From JAEYFP01 sp964579795 (GTDB taxonomy: Bacteria > Bacillota > Clostridia > Lachnospirales > Lachnospiraceae): 21,196 nucleotides of DNA. The position numbers and the translations under genes were made by a program. Of this stretch, positions 1-8,080 are shown in pieces (positions within the stretch are counted from its first letter, which is position 1; the number at the start of each line of letters is the position of its first letter). The notes beneath the pieces were generated by a model, which saw only the letters and a program-made list of their open reading frames with translations, ran no database searches and was not told where the DNA came from. The stretch spans positions 1 to 21,196 of the forward strand of contig CAZOHM010000044.1 of NCBI GenBank assembly GCA_964579795.1, in the 5' to 3' direction.

Positions 1-3000
1 TATTATCTTTAAAGCTTTTGAGCGAATACGGCTCAGGATTCAACACAATCTTCCTTTGTTCAATTGTAGACATATCAAGAACGTCATTAATAATACTGAG
101 CAGATACTGTCCCGATCTGTTTACCTTTTGTAAATAATCATGCAGTTCATTTTCATCTGCTGTCTCTGTCATTTCTTTGTTGGAAAATGCAAGAACTGCA
201 TTTAGCGGTGTCCTGATATCATGACTCATTGATGCAAGAAACTCACTTTTAGCTCGATTTGCCGCATTAGCCTTTTCCAACGCGTGCATCATTTCTTCTT
301 TTCTGGCTTGTTCTTTCATATAAGTTTCTGTCACATCTCGTTTTGACAAAACAATAACATCTCTTGATTTATCAAGATAATAACCCTTTACCTCTTTTCT
401 GACAATGTCAGTTCCTTCTTTAATTTGAAACGTCATAGATACCGAAGATTTCTTTTGTAATTCCATTTCCATGTGGTTTATATTAAAAAATTCCAAAAAT
501 ACTTTTTGTTCCTCCTCTTCCACACGCTTTGCATAGGCCTGACATTCGCTGAAGAAATCAAACATCTTGCTGTTTGGTACATATTTTACACCAACACTTC
601 TAACATGAGATACAAGTGCCTGTCCAGTCTTCACTTTTATGCATATAACCGTTTCAACATCATCCTTTAAAACGGTTTCAGAAGCTAATTTATTCAGATG
701 CTGTGTATCAATATCACTGCTGTGCAAAAAAGCAACAATATCTCCGCTGTCCGGTTTTTCCATAATAGATGCTTCGGCCTTAATCCAATGATACTCACCG
801 CCCGGTACAAGTCTGCGAAAAATACACTCTACCAATGATTTTCCGTCCTTGTATGCCTGATATAATGCATCACCAAAAATAGTATTTCTCACAAGCTCCT
901 GATCCTCTGCTTTTACATTTCGCAGAATACCGGCTCTTATTCTTTCATTTACCTTTACATTTTGTTTCATTTCTGGAACATCATGGAACAGTGAATGGTA
1001 CTCTTCAATGACTCCGGTGGAAAGATTCAGCTGATAATAGTATATTGAATCTCTAATGAGCTCATTTCTAAGCTGACGCTCTCGATTATACTTTTCTCTG
1101 ATTTCCTGCTCACGCTGCTCCAGTTTATGTTCTGCAATCTCCTTCTCTGTTACATCATACAGCAAAGCACTCAATTCTATGATTTGATCTCGTTGCTTTG
1201 TTTTTGAAGCCTGAAAATCAATCCATTTTTTGGTTCCATCTGTCATCTCAATACACAACACGCAGCTAACAAACAAAGCTTTTCCATTTAAGCGATGAAG
1301 TTGTTTCAATAATTTAAGTCTGTCCTCTGCTGTTACATAGAAAAATGCATCGTCATTGTGATCAATAAAATCTGTACTGCTATATCCGGTCAATTTATAT
1401 ATTCCGTCTGACATGTAGGTACATCGGATTCTGTCATTTACTATTTCGTACTTTGCAAGTCCTCCAGGTATGCTGTCGGTCAGGAAACGAAGTTGTTCAA
1501 ATGCTTCTTTATTTTCTGTAATATCACGTCCAACTCCATACAGACCAACATTGTTTCCAAACTTATCTTTCAGAGGATACTTGGATATACAAGCATAGCG
1601 TAGAACTCCATCATTGGATGGAATCGGAGAAATACTGTCAACAATTGGTGTATTCTCCTGTAGTGTTCTTTGATCTTCTTCGCGTAATCTGTCTGCAAAT
1701 ACCTTCTCACAAATATCGTAGTCCGTCATACCAATCATTTCATTTTCATTTGTAATTCCCATTGCATAGGCAAATGAACGAGAAGCACACACATAATGAA
1801 GACTTCTATCCTTAATAAAAATGAATTCTCCAGAAGAAGCCATCATTGTTTCGATTGCACTTGGCAGAAGTGATCTAAATGCAACGGCATTTTGTGGAAT
1901 CGGTGTAAAAATTGCATAAATTGTCATCGTATCGTTTTTTCGTTTAACTATATTTCCTGTTACATGAAATGGAATATACTCACCACTACCACCAAGAATA
2001 TGAACTTCACCGCTCATATTTCCTCCATTTTGGAATCCTTTTTGCAGCATTCTAATCAGGTATGCCTTATCCTCCAGCTGAACAGAATCGAGTGCTGAAA
2101 CATTACTTATATCATGTGGTACCTTACCAATCTGCTTCCAGTACTTCTGATTCTGATATGTTCCAATCAGCTTTCCATGAGTATATTCAAAGATTCCCGC
2201 ACCACATGGAATGTTCTCAAGCAGCTCTTTGTTTCGTTCATCCTCATTTGCTTCCTGTGTAATATCTGTATAATATGCGTTGATACCGGTTTCACCTGAA
2301 TCCATAGTATAAGAATATCCGGACATAATTACAGAAATATAGCTAAGGTCTTTGTGCCTAATACGAAAACGTATTTTGCATTCTCCTTTTTCATAGAATA
2401 CTCTTTTGAGTTCCTCTGTAACCCTTTGAATATCTGCAGAATGTACGTTCCACATAATATCAGTCTGAAATTGACGTATCACACTTTCTCGCGTCATACC
2501 AATCAGGCGACAGAAATTCTCAGTTACTTCTTCTGCAACAATTTTTCCATTCTCTTTTAATCGCAATTGTCCAAAGCCACCCGGAATATCATCTACTAAT
2601 GTCTTCATGTTCTGATTCATTTTCTTCAGCTTTTCAATGCTTGCCAAAAATTTCTCTTCGGCAGTTTTCTCATTTGTAATATCACTAAAAAATGAAAGCT
2701 GAACTATTTTATCCTGTTGCAGTGTCTTTGACCGTGTGCCAACACGTCTAATCCATCTGATATCACCATTCCTGCATTCCACTCGAAACTCTATTACAAC
2801 ATCTTCCTGTGTATGATTAATTAACTGTACTGCCTGAAATACGTGGTCACGATCTTCCTTAATAATTCTGGAGTAGGCATCCTCTCCTTCCTTCCAAAAC
2901 TGCTCTCTCGTATATCCCATCAATTCATAATAACGATCATTAGAAAACAGGTATTCCACATGTTCACCATCAACAGTGACTGCAGTAATTCCGCTCCCGG

Positions 3001-5152
3001 CATAGTCAAGTATCATTTGAAGATTCTGAAATGCTTCTGTTTTGGCTGTCTGCGTTTCATGCTGTTCTGTCATATCTTCCATAACACAATAAAACAAGTA
3101 ACGATTTTCCGTTCTCGCAATCACTCGAAATGACGCATGAATCCAGATTACCGAACCTTCTCCACGAAGTCCTGTCAGTTTCATTTCATCACTGATTTCC
3201 TGCCCTGTTTGAATGGCTTCATTAATGACTCGAAATGTCTTATCATAAGTTTCCTCATCCATATAATCAGTCCATTTAATTGCAAGTGCATCTGAAATTG
3301 CTATTTCCTCGCCACACAGCACTTTCGTAAACTTTTTATTTACTCTGATGATTTCTACATTTCCATCCACATACTCAAATACACTTGCCCCACCTACAAA
3401 ACTGTTAAAAATAAGTGTGTCAATAGATTTTGGATCCCAGAAATCCCCTATATCATATATTTCGACAGTTTCATGCAATTTAACTTTCTCTGACAATACT
3501 TTTTCTCTAATTATATTCTCGTAATCAGATTGTTGAAGAGGCTTGGAGTACAAATATCCCTGAATATATTTGCAGCCAACAGATGCCAGAAAATCTGCCT
3601 GTTCCATCATTTCAACACCTTCTGCAATCACAGACATTCCTATCCATCTTGCCATTCGAATCATAGATTCTACGATATTTCCACCACGTTCTGAATTGCT
3701 CTCATTTTCCAAAAACTTCATATCCAGCTTCAGTACATCTGCCTTTACGTCCTTTAACATATTTAATGACGAAAAACCACTTCCAAAATCATCAATTTCC
3801 ACTGTAAAGCCAAGTTCCTTAAATCGTTTGACAACATCTATTACTACATTTGCTGAATTTGCAAATGCTGACTCAGTAATTTCAAGGCACAATGAAGAAA
3901 CAGGAAGTTGATATTTTTCAATCAAATTTGATATTACATCAATTAAATCTTCCCTAAACAAATCATATCTGGAAATATTAACAGATACTGGAATCAGACG
4001 TTCATATTCTTCCAACATTTTTTTCAAAAAAATACAAGCCTCTTCCCATACATACTTATCTAACTCATAAACAAATCCATTTTTTTCAAACAACGGAATA
4101 AAAATTCCCGGTGATATCAGTCCTCTTTCCGGATGTCGCCAACGAACAAGTGCCTCTGCTCCTATCAGAGTTTCTGTCATATGATTCATCTGTGGCTGAT
4201 ACCAGACTTCAAACTGACGATTTGCAAGAGCCTGTTCCATTTCACTGATAATCTGCTGTTCTTCAAGGAGATGTTTTCTCATTGACTCCTCATAATATCC
4301 AATATGCGTACCATAAAGACCTTTAATTGATTCCTTTGCCATAACTGCTCTGTCATACATAGCGCTTGGTTTTAGAGAAACATCCTCAACAATATACCTT
4401 CCAATACTAAATGAAACAGGCATTACCAAACCATCCTGATTTTGTATTCTCTTGTGAATCTCACTGATCTCACCCGATTCAATAAATGTCTTTGGATATA
4501 GAAGCGCATAATTGTCAGCCATAATCCTGCAACAGATGCCACCGTTTTCCCCAAATCCATCTTCTAAAATTCGTGCAATATTCTTCAGAATCGTATCACC
4601 CATGTTTGTTCCATACTGGTCATTAATCACACGGAACTTATCAATATCAAAGCTGCTCATCACGTAATATCCAGCCTCATGCTCTGCAATCATTTCATTT
4701 GAAATATCAAAAAACGCACTCCTGCTATATAACTTAGTTAGTGCGTCTACTTTTGCAGCATTTACAATTGCTGCCTGCTCACGAAGATTAATTGTGTTTT
4801 TCAGACGAATAAGTAAAACATTAATGTCATATGGTTTTTTGACAAAATCATTCGCTCCAACACTTAATGCGCGTTTTTCAAGCTTAACATCCTCATCACT
4901 GGTCGCTACGATTACAGGGATTTGTGCCATGTTAGGATTGCGTCGCATTCTCTCTAGCACTTCGATTCCACCCATTCTTGGCATAATTAAATCCAAGCAA
5001 ACCGCCGACAGATGCTTGTACTCTGCGTCCAATATCTGCAACGCCTCTATTCCATCTACTGCTTCTAATACATCATATTCCTCATGTAGAGCTTTTCTCA
5101 AAATAATCCTGTTCAATTCATGGTCTTCTACAATCAGAATTTTTCTTTTCAT
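1..5152 (-). CDS. Giant hybrid sensor: receiver - degenerate GGDEF - EAL - multiple PAS - histidine kinase (3' end outside window)
   Basis: An uninterrupted frame of 1717 codons starts at ATG 5152 (GGGAG eight bases upstream) and leaves the window without a stop. Seen in order: a response-regulator receiver (about 1-120; acidic pair E9/D10, phospho-acceptor D54, T84, K105); a GGDEF domain (about 130-290) whose signature is MADNY at 211-215; an EAL domain (about 300-550) keeping E333, N392, E424, D454/D455, K475 and E511; seven PAS-like segments (about 580-700, 710-825, 850-968, 975-1080, 1100-1211, 1220-1337, 1360-1487) and a weaker eighth (1498-1611); then a HisKA H-box SMSHDIRTP with H1644. 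From family knowledge the EAL should hydrolyse c-di-GMP, the MADNY site should not make it, and an ATPase domain (perhaps more receivers) should follow. No membrane segment was seen, so it is probably cytosolic. Domain borders are approximate. Confidence 0.93.
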   Translation of the reverse strand, partial: MKRKILIVEDHELNRIILRKALHEEYDVLEAVDGIEALQILDAEYKHLSAVCLDLIMPRMGGIEVLERMRRNPNMAQIPVIVATSDEDVKLEKRALSVGANDFVKKPYDINVLLIRLKNTINLREQAAIVNAAKVDALTKLYSRSAFFDISNEMIAEHEAGYYVMSSFDIDKFRVINDQYGTNMGDTILKNIARILEDGFGENGGICCRIMADNYALLYPKTFIESGEISEIHKRIQNQDGLVMPVSFSIGRYIVEDVSLKPSAMYDRAVMAKESIKGLYGTHIGYYEESMRKHLLEEQQIISEMEQALANRQFEVWYQPQMNHMTETLIGAEALVRWRHPERGLISPGIFIPLFEKNGFVYELDKYVWEEACIFLKKMLEEYERLIPVSVNISRYDLFREDLIDVISNLIEKYQLPVSSLCLEITESAFANSANVVIDVVKRFKELGFTVEIDDFGSGFSSLNMLKDVKADVLKLDMKFLENESNSERGGNIVESMIRMARWIGMSVIAEGVEMMEQADFLASVGCKYIQGYLYSKPLQQSDYENIIREKVLSEKVKLHETVEIYDIGDFWDPKSIDTLIFNSFVGGASVFEYVDGNVEIIRVNKKFTKVLCGEEIAISDALAIKWTDYMDEETYDKTFRVINEAIQTGQEISDEMKLTGLRGEGSVIWIHASFRVIARTENRYLFYCVMEDMTEQHETQTAKTEAFQNLQMILDYAGSGITAVTVDGEHVEYLFSNDRYYELMGYTREQFWKEGEDAYSRIIKEDRDHVFQAVQLINHTQEDVVIEFRVECRNGDIRWIRRVGTRSKTLQQDKIVQLSFFSDITNEKTAEEKFLASIEKLKKMNQNMKTLVDDIPGGFGQLRLKENGKIVAEEVTENFCRLIGMTRESVIRQFQTDIMWNVHSADIQRVTEELKRVFYEKGECKIRFRIRHKDLSYISVIMSGYSYTMDSGETGINAYYTDITQEANEDERNKELLENIPCGAGIFEYTHGKLIGTYQNQKYWKQIGKVPHDISNVSALDSVQLEDKAYLIRMLQKGFQNGGNMSGEVHILGGSGEYIPFHVTGNIVKRKNDTMTIYAIFTPIPQNAVAFRSLLPSAIETMMASSGEFIFIKDRSLHYVCASRSFAYAMGITNENEMIGMTDYDICEKVFADRLREEDQRTLQENTPIVDSISPIPSNDGVLRYACISKYPLKDKFGNNVGLYGVGRDITENKEAFEQLRFLTDSIPGGLAKYEIVNDRIRCTYMSDGIYKLTGYSSTDFIDHNDDAFFYVTAEDRLKLLKQLHRLNGKALFVSCVLCIEMTDGTKKWIDFQASKTKQRDQIIELSALLYDVTEKEIAEHKLEQREQEIREKYNRERQLRNELIRDSIYYYQLNLSTGVIEEYHSLFHDVPEMKQNVKVNERIRAGILRNVKAEDQELVRNTIFGDALYQAYKDGKSLVECIFRRLVPGGEYHWIKAEASIMEKPDSGDIVAFLHSSDIDTQHLNKLASETVLKDDVETVICIKVKTGQALVSHVRSVGVKYVPNSKMFDFFSECQAYAKRVEEEEQKVFLEFFNINHMEMELQKKSSVSMTFQIKEGTDIVRKEVKGYYLDKSRDVIVLSKRDVTETYMKEQARKEEMMHALEKANAANRAKSEFLASMSHDIRTPLNAVLAFSNKEMTETADENELHDYLQKVNRSGQYLLSIINDVLDMSTIEQRKIVLNPEPYSLKSFKDN

Positions 5153-5218
5153 ACACTTTTCTCCCAGCCAAATTATGCAGAATGATAGATTGTTTGCACA
5201 ATAAACTATTATTAATTA

Positions 5219-5247
5219 ATTATAATAAATATTGTGACATATTTCTA
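5219..5247 (-). promoter_or_regulatory. Probable sigma-A promoter of the giant sensor gene
   Basis: Reading on the minus strand, TAGAAA (5247-5242) is followed by a 17-base spacer and a perfect TATAAT (5224-5219). The -10 is ideal and the -35 matches four of six. Transcription would begin near 5212, giving a leader of about 60 bases before the ATG at 5152. Confidence 0.5.
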
Positions 5248-5277
5248 CATTATTTATCATTCTATCTGTTAATTCCG

Positions 5278-5312
5278 CGCTAAGATTGTGTTAAGATTTT
5301 GCTAAGAGCTAA
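5278..5312 (-). repeat. 11-base-phased direct repeats (TTAGCA/TTAACA type), possible response-regulator box
   Basis: On the minus strand three hexamers, TTAGCA, TTAACA and TTAGCG, begin exactly 11 bases apart (plus-strand starts 5300, 5289, 5278), each separated by five bases. A fourth related hexamer (TTAGCT) starts at 5307. One-turn phasing of a TT-A-A hexamer is the layout bound by OmpR/PhoB-type winged-helix regulators. The block lies about 30 bases upstream of the -35 of the giant sensor gene, a sensible activator position. Binding is inferred. Confidence 0.45.
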
Positions 5313-5324
5313 GATAAGTTTTAG

Positions 5325-5918
5325 TTACAAATGAATTCGCTTGCGAAGAATATAAGCCGCATAGTATGCAACGCAAACAGAAACGATATCCTTTATCAAA
5401 TATGGTGCAGATGCTATGAGAAAGGCCTGAACAATGCCTGTTTTAGCAACAATGCTGAACTGTAAACAGCCAATCAGATGACACAGCATCATACCGGCAA
5501 TACCAAGCAGTATTTTTGTTACAAGATACTTGCGCTTTACAGACAATCCGCAGAAAAATGCCATTAAAAGAAATCCCCATAAAAATCCACCGGTTACTCC
5601 TGCAAGTTTTCCAATGCCTCCTGTAAAATTACTGAACACCGGAATTCCTACTGCCCCAATCAACAAAAACACTCCTACACTGGAGCATGACATTTTCCAT
5701 CCAAGTAAAAACCCACACAACGCAACAGCAAATGTCTGTAATGTAATCGGAATGCCTGTCGGAAGTGGTATGGATATTTGTGAAAGAACAGCAAGTACTG
5801 CTGTCATCATCGCTGCCATAACCATCTCTCGGCTACTGATTGTTCTTTTATTTGAAATTACAGTTGTTGCAGGGTTGTCTCCTTTTACAATATTATTAAC
5901 ATTTAAATCTTCACTCAT
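5325..5918 (-). CDS. bioY: BioY, biotin transporter substrate-binding (S) component
   Basis: A 197-residue, very hydrophobic protein of BioY length with about six membrane helices. A family-typical region is LPTGIPITLQTFAVAL near residues 52-67, followed by a glycine-rich TGGIGKLAGVTGG stretch around residues 100-112. BioY binds biotin and works with the energy-coupling factor module (EcfA/A'/T), which is not encoded here, or alone at low efficiency. The ATG at 5918 has AGGAGG eight bases upstream and overlaps the end of birA by four bases, so the two are translationally coupled in one operon. The first 25 or so residues are a polar extension ahead of helix 1. Confidence 0.92.
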   Translation of the reverse strand: MSEDLNVNNIVKGDNPATTVISNKRTISSREMVMAAMMTAVLAVLSQISIPLPTGIPITLQTFAVALCGFLLGWKMSCSSVGVFLLIGAVGIPVFSNFTGGIGKLAGVTGGFLWGFLLMAFFCGLSVKRKYLVTKILLGIAGMMLCHLIGCLQFSIVAKTGIVQAFLIASAPYLIKDIVSVCVAYYAAYILRKRIHL

Positions 5919-6904
5919 ACTGTTTTCCTCCTGACGTTGCTTACCTCACCTGATGATAAGGCTTCCACTGTTCCATCCAAGAATCTGACAACAAGATGTG
6001 CTTCTTCATCAATATCCAGCACAGTCGCGCACTTTTGTGTTTCCCCAAGTAAATAGGTGATTTCCTTTCCAATCAAGAATGATCGTTCACGATATGCATG
6101 CAGGAACTGTTTTTTTGTAAGATTCTCATAATATTCATAAAATCGTTTAATCACTTCTGCAGCCAGTCGATTTCTAAGTCCACTGTCATAGCTGTATCCA
6201 TCCATGACAGAAGAAGCAATATTCTGCAGTTCTTTTGGAAAACCGTTCTTTGGCAAACCAATATTAATTCCTATCCCTAAAACTGCATAAGCAACCATGC
6301 CTGTTTCAAAATCAAGAGAGGCTTCTGTTAAAATTCCACATACTTTTTTTTGTTCGCAGAAAATATCATTCACCCATTTAATTTCTGTTTTTTTTCCTGT
6401 GACATGTTCTATTGCTTCTGCAACTGCCACTGCGGCCGCTGTTGTAATATAGACAGCACTCTCTGCCGGAATTTGTGGTCTTAGAAGAAAGCTCATGTAT
6501 AATCCGCTTTGAGGCGGCGAATAAAATGATCTTCCTCTTCTTCCTTTTCCTGCACTTTGCTCCTCAGCCAGCAGAATATCCGTTTCAAACCTGCCGTTCT
6601 CTGCCTCGCTTTTCAAAATTACATTTGTTGAAGTCACAAGCTTTTTTGTTTTTATCTGTAAATTCTGAAGCTTTTGCGGTAGATACGCACATATTCTCTG
6701 TGCTGATAAAAAATCATTATTCTCCAGATAGCAATACCCTTTCCCCGAAGAAGCAGAAATTTCATATCCCTCTGCCTCCAATGCTTTCACTGCCTTCCAG
6801 ACAGCATTCCTACTCACATGCATGCGTTCTGCCAGCTCTGATCCAGAAATCACTCTTCCTTTTTCCATTTCCAGAATTGATAGTACTTGTTGTTTTACTG
6901 TCAT
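5915..6904 (-). CDS. birA: BirA, biotin-protein ligase and biotin-responsive repressor
   Basis: This 329-residue protein has the full two-function BirA layout. An N-terminal winged helix-turn-helix (about 1-60, containing SELAERMHVSRNAVWKAVKA) is followed by the ligase core with the adenylate-binding loop GKGRRGR, the SGLYMSFLLRP strand and the catalytic-lysine motif KWVNDIF, then the small C-terminal SH3-like domain. It makes biotinyl-5'-AMP, transfers biotin to acceptor lysines and, when acceptors are filled, represses biotin genes. The start at 6904 is preferred because AGAGGGA lies just upstream. The in-frame ATG at 6937 would add 11 residues but has no ribosome binding site. It overlaps bioY and sits behind a BirA-like operator, which predicts autoregulation. 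Confidence 0.94.
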   Translation of the reverse strand: MTVKQQVLSILEMEKGRVISGSELAERMHVSRNAVWKAVKALEAEGYEISASSGKGYCYLENNDFLSAQRICAYLPQKLQNLQIKTKKLVTSTNVILKSEAENGRFETDILLAEEQSAGKGRRGRSFYSPPQSGLYMSFLLRPQIPAESAVYITTAAAVAVAEAIEHVTGKKTEIKWVNDIFCEQKKVCGILTEASLDFETGMVAYAVLGIGINIGLPKNGFPKELQNIASSVMDGYSYDSGLRNRLAAEVIKRFYEYYENLTKKQFLHAYRERSFLIGKEITYLLGETQKCATVLDIDEEAHLVVRFLDGTVEALSSGEVSNVRRKTV

Positions 6905-6951
6905 TTTTCCCTCTGTTTTCAGTTGATTTTGTTTCATTTTAAATTACTGTT

Positions 6952-6973
6952 TACACTATCACATCATAGTGTA
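6952..6973. repeat. 8-base perfect inverted repeat over the birA -10
   Basis: TACACTAT at 6952-6959 and ATAGTGTA at 6966-6973 are perfect inverted arms around a six-base centre. On the minus strand the distal arm contains the candidate -10 (TACACT), and the repeat spans the predicted start of birA transcription. It could be a second operator or a leader hairpin. It is distinct from the biotin-operator-like palindrome further upstream. Confidence 0.4.
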
Positions 6974-6996
6974 TATAAAAAAAACGCGTCTGTCAA
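6968..6996 (-). promoter_or_regulatory. Promoter of the birA-bioY operon
   Basis: On the minus strand a perfect -35 TTGACA (6996-6991) is separated by 17 bases from TACACT (6973-6968), which matches four of six -10 positions. The spacer contains the T8 tract of the upstream gene's terminator. Predicted transcription starts near 6961, about 57 bases before the birA ATG. Confidence 0.55.
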
Positions 6997-7030
6997 CCTT
7001 TTGTTTGTTATTGGTTGACGGACGCGTTTT
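6977..7030 (-). terminator. Rho-independent terminator of the hydrolase remnant, overlapping the birA operator
   Basis: Arms 6981-6998 and 7013-7030 pair over 18 positions with a single mismatch (6991/7020) around a 14-base loop. On the minus strand the stem is followed by a run of eight T (6984-6977). The stop codon of the hydrolase remnant (7010-7008) lies in the loop, so the 5' arm is made of its last codons. On the plus strand the stem is followed only by TTTTC. Confidence 0.75.
6992..7019. promoter_or_regulatory. BirA-like operator (GTCAACC-N14-GGTTGAC)
   Basis: GTCAACC at 6992-6998 and GGTTGAC at 7013-7019 form a perfect inverted repeat with a 14-base spacer. Known BirA sites are inverted repeats of the form TTGTAAACC/TTGTTAACC - N14/15 - GGTTTACAA/GGTTAACAA, so both spacing and half-site fit. 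One half overlaps the -35 of the birA promoter, so bound BirA would block RNA polymerase. The assignment is inferred from pattern and location. Confidence 0.55.
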
Positions 7031-7386
7031 CTAACAAAATATCATCAATCTGATCTGATGCCTCTACTATAGAATTATGTGCGCAATTCTTTATTTTAAA
7101 AAGATGTTTTTCAGGTGTCTTAAGCTGTTCATAGTATTCTTTACATGCCTGAAAAGAAGTTAAATAGTCATTCTCTCCTTGAATAAAATAAACCGGACTG
7201 TCCCTATGTTCTCCCCTAAGTAAAATACTTTGTTCCACACCGCCAAGTGTTACCGTCCTGTATTCTGAAATTGCATCTTTCCCAATAAGGGGGGACTGTA
7301 TGTCCAGACAGTATACACTTATATAGCAATACCGCTGTAATAAACAATCCTAAAACAATGCAAAGCATTCTAAATGCTTTTTTCAT
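7008..7386 (-). pseudogene. Alpha/beta hydrolase remnant: internal deletion plus frameshift
   Basis: The reading frame starts at ATG 7386 with a membrane anchor (MKKAFRMLCIVLGLFITAVL) and breaks in a run of six C on the minus strand near 7286-7291. One C fewer restores ...TVPLIGKDAISEYRTVTLGG and continues into EQSILLRGEHRDSPVYFIQGENDYLT. In membrane-anchored alpha/beta hydrolases the LGG-EQSI-RG segment lies near the N-terminus, just before the HGGPG oxyanion strand, whereas GENDY (catalytic Asp) and CAHN (catalytic His) belong near the C-terminus. The nucleophile-serine core is missing between them, so roughly 200 residues appear deleted. The remnant could not be an active hydrolase. Its start overlaps the end of the 212-residue membrane gene by 17 bases. 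Confidence 0.8.
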
Positions 7387-8008
7387 TTTTTGTACCTGTC
7401 CTTCTGCGGTTTGACAGTACATCATAAATGGACAGTACAAGAAAGCCAAGCGTATATCCGGCTGTAGAGAAAAAGTAAAATCCCATGTTGCCACTAAAGG
7501 GCCCAATTAGTCCCAACAGTACAGAAGCACCGCTGATGCGTAATATCCAAGCGGTAATACGTTCACTTTTACTTAACGCAAATGATTCTGTCACCATTGC
7601 AGTTCCAAGCATTGCTGCCCATGAAACACACTCCAAAGCCTTTGTCACGGAAGGCCAGCCATCCAGGCGAAGATAAACAGGTGTTTCGGTCAGCGAACCA
7701 TAGATTGGTGTAATTACTGTTAAATAAATAAAATGATTAGCTACTGTAACAACTGCCATCGCACTTGCAAGAACAAGTCCAAATACGCCAAGTACATGTC
7801 TGCTGACATCAGATTGTTGTGATAATATGATAAAATAAAATACAATCGCCAATGCTGAAAGCATTGTCAGCACTTCCATCACAACAAGTACAACAGGCGG
7901 CTCCTTCAAAACCCATATAATTGTTGAAGCAAGATATGCTGCGCTCAAAAAAACAACAATCAATCCAGTTCTATATCTATATAAACTACCTTCTTCTTTA
8001 ATCTGCAT
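7370..8008 (-). CDS. Polytopic membrane protein of unknown function (six helices)
   Basis: A 212-residue protein with six predicted membrane helices, roughly at 12-31, 38-60, 70-94, 122-141, 152-172 and 177-200, and a basic tail (NRRRTGTKNEKS). I do not recognise a family motif. The start at 8008 is chosen because GGAGG lies seven bases upstream and because the promoter at 8038-8066 would begin transcription near 8031, excluding the in-frame ATG at 8035. It overlaps the start of the hydrolase remnant, so the two were probably one operon. A partnership between them is only inferred from position. Confidence 0.7.
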   Translation of the reverse strand: MQIKEEGSLYRYRTGLIVVFLSAAYLASTIIWVLKEPPVVLVVMEVLTMLSALAIVFYFIILSQQSDVSRHVLGVFGLVLASAMAVVTVANHFIYLTVITPIYGSLTETPVYLRLDGWPSVTKALECVSWAAMLGTAMVTESFALSKSERITAWILRISGASVLLGLIGPFSGNMGFYFFSTAGYTLGFLVLSIYDVLSNRRRTGTKNEKSI

Positions 8009-8037
8009 TTGACATCCTCCACTTATGTATGTCAAAT

Positions 8038-8066
8038 ATTTTACTATAAATCCTTAGCTATGACAA
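8038..8066 (-). promoter_or_regulatory. Promoter of the 212-residue membrane gene
   Basis: On the minus strand TTGTCA (8066-8061) and TAAAAT (8043-8038) are separated by exactly 17 bases, and each hexamer matches five of six consensus positions. It lies just after the stop of the upstream 290-residue gene, making the downstream pair a possible separate transcription unit. Confidence 0.6.
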
Positions 8067-8080
8067 ATTAAATAATCAAA

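Noticed and set aside
473..5204. Many short plus-strand frames opposite the giant sensor gene
   Set aside because: All are antisense to a continuous, motif-rich coding frame, and none has a good start signal or product.
5530..5934. Plus-strand 134-codon open frame opposite bioY
   Set aside because: It is the mirror of the bioY coding sequence, has no ribosome binding site and its product shows no protein-like pattern.
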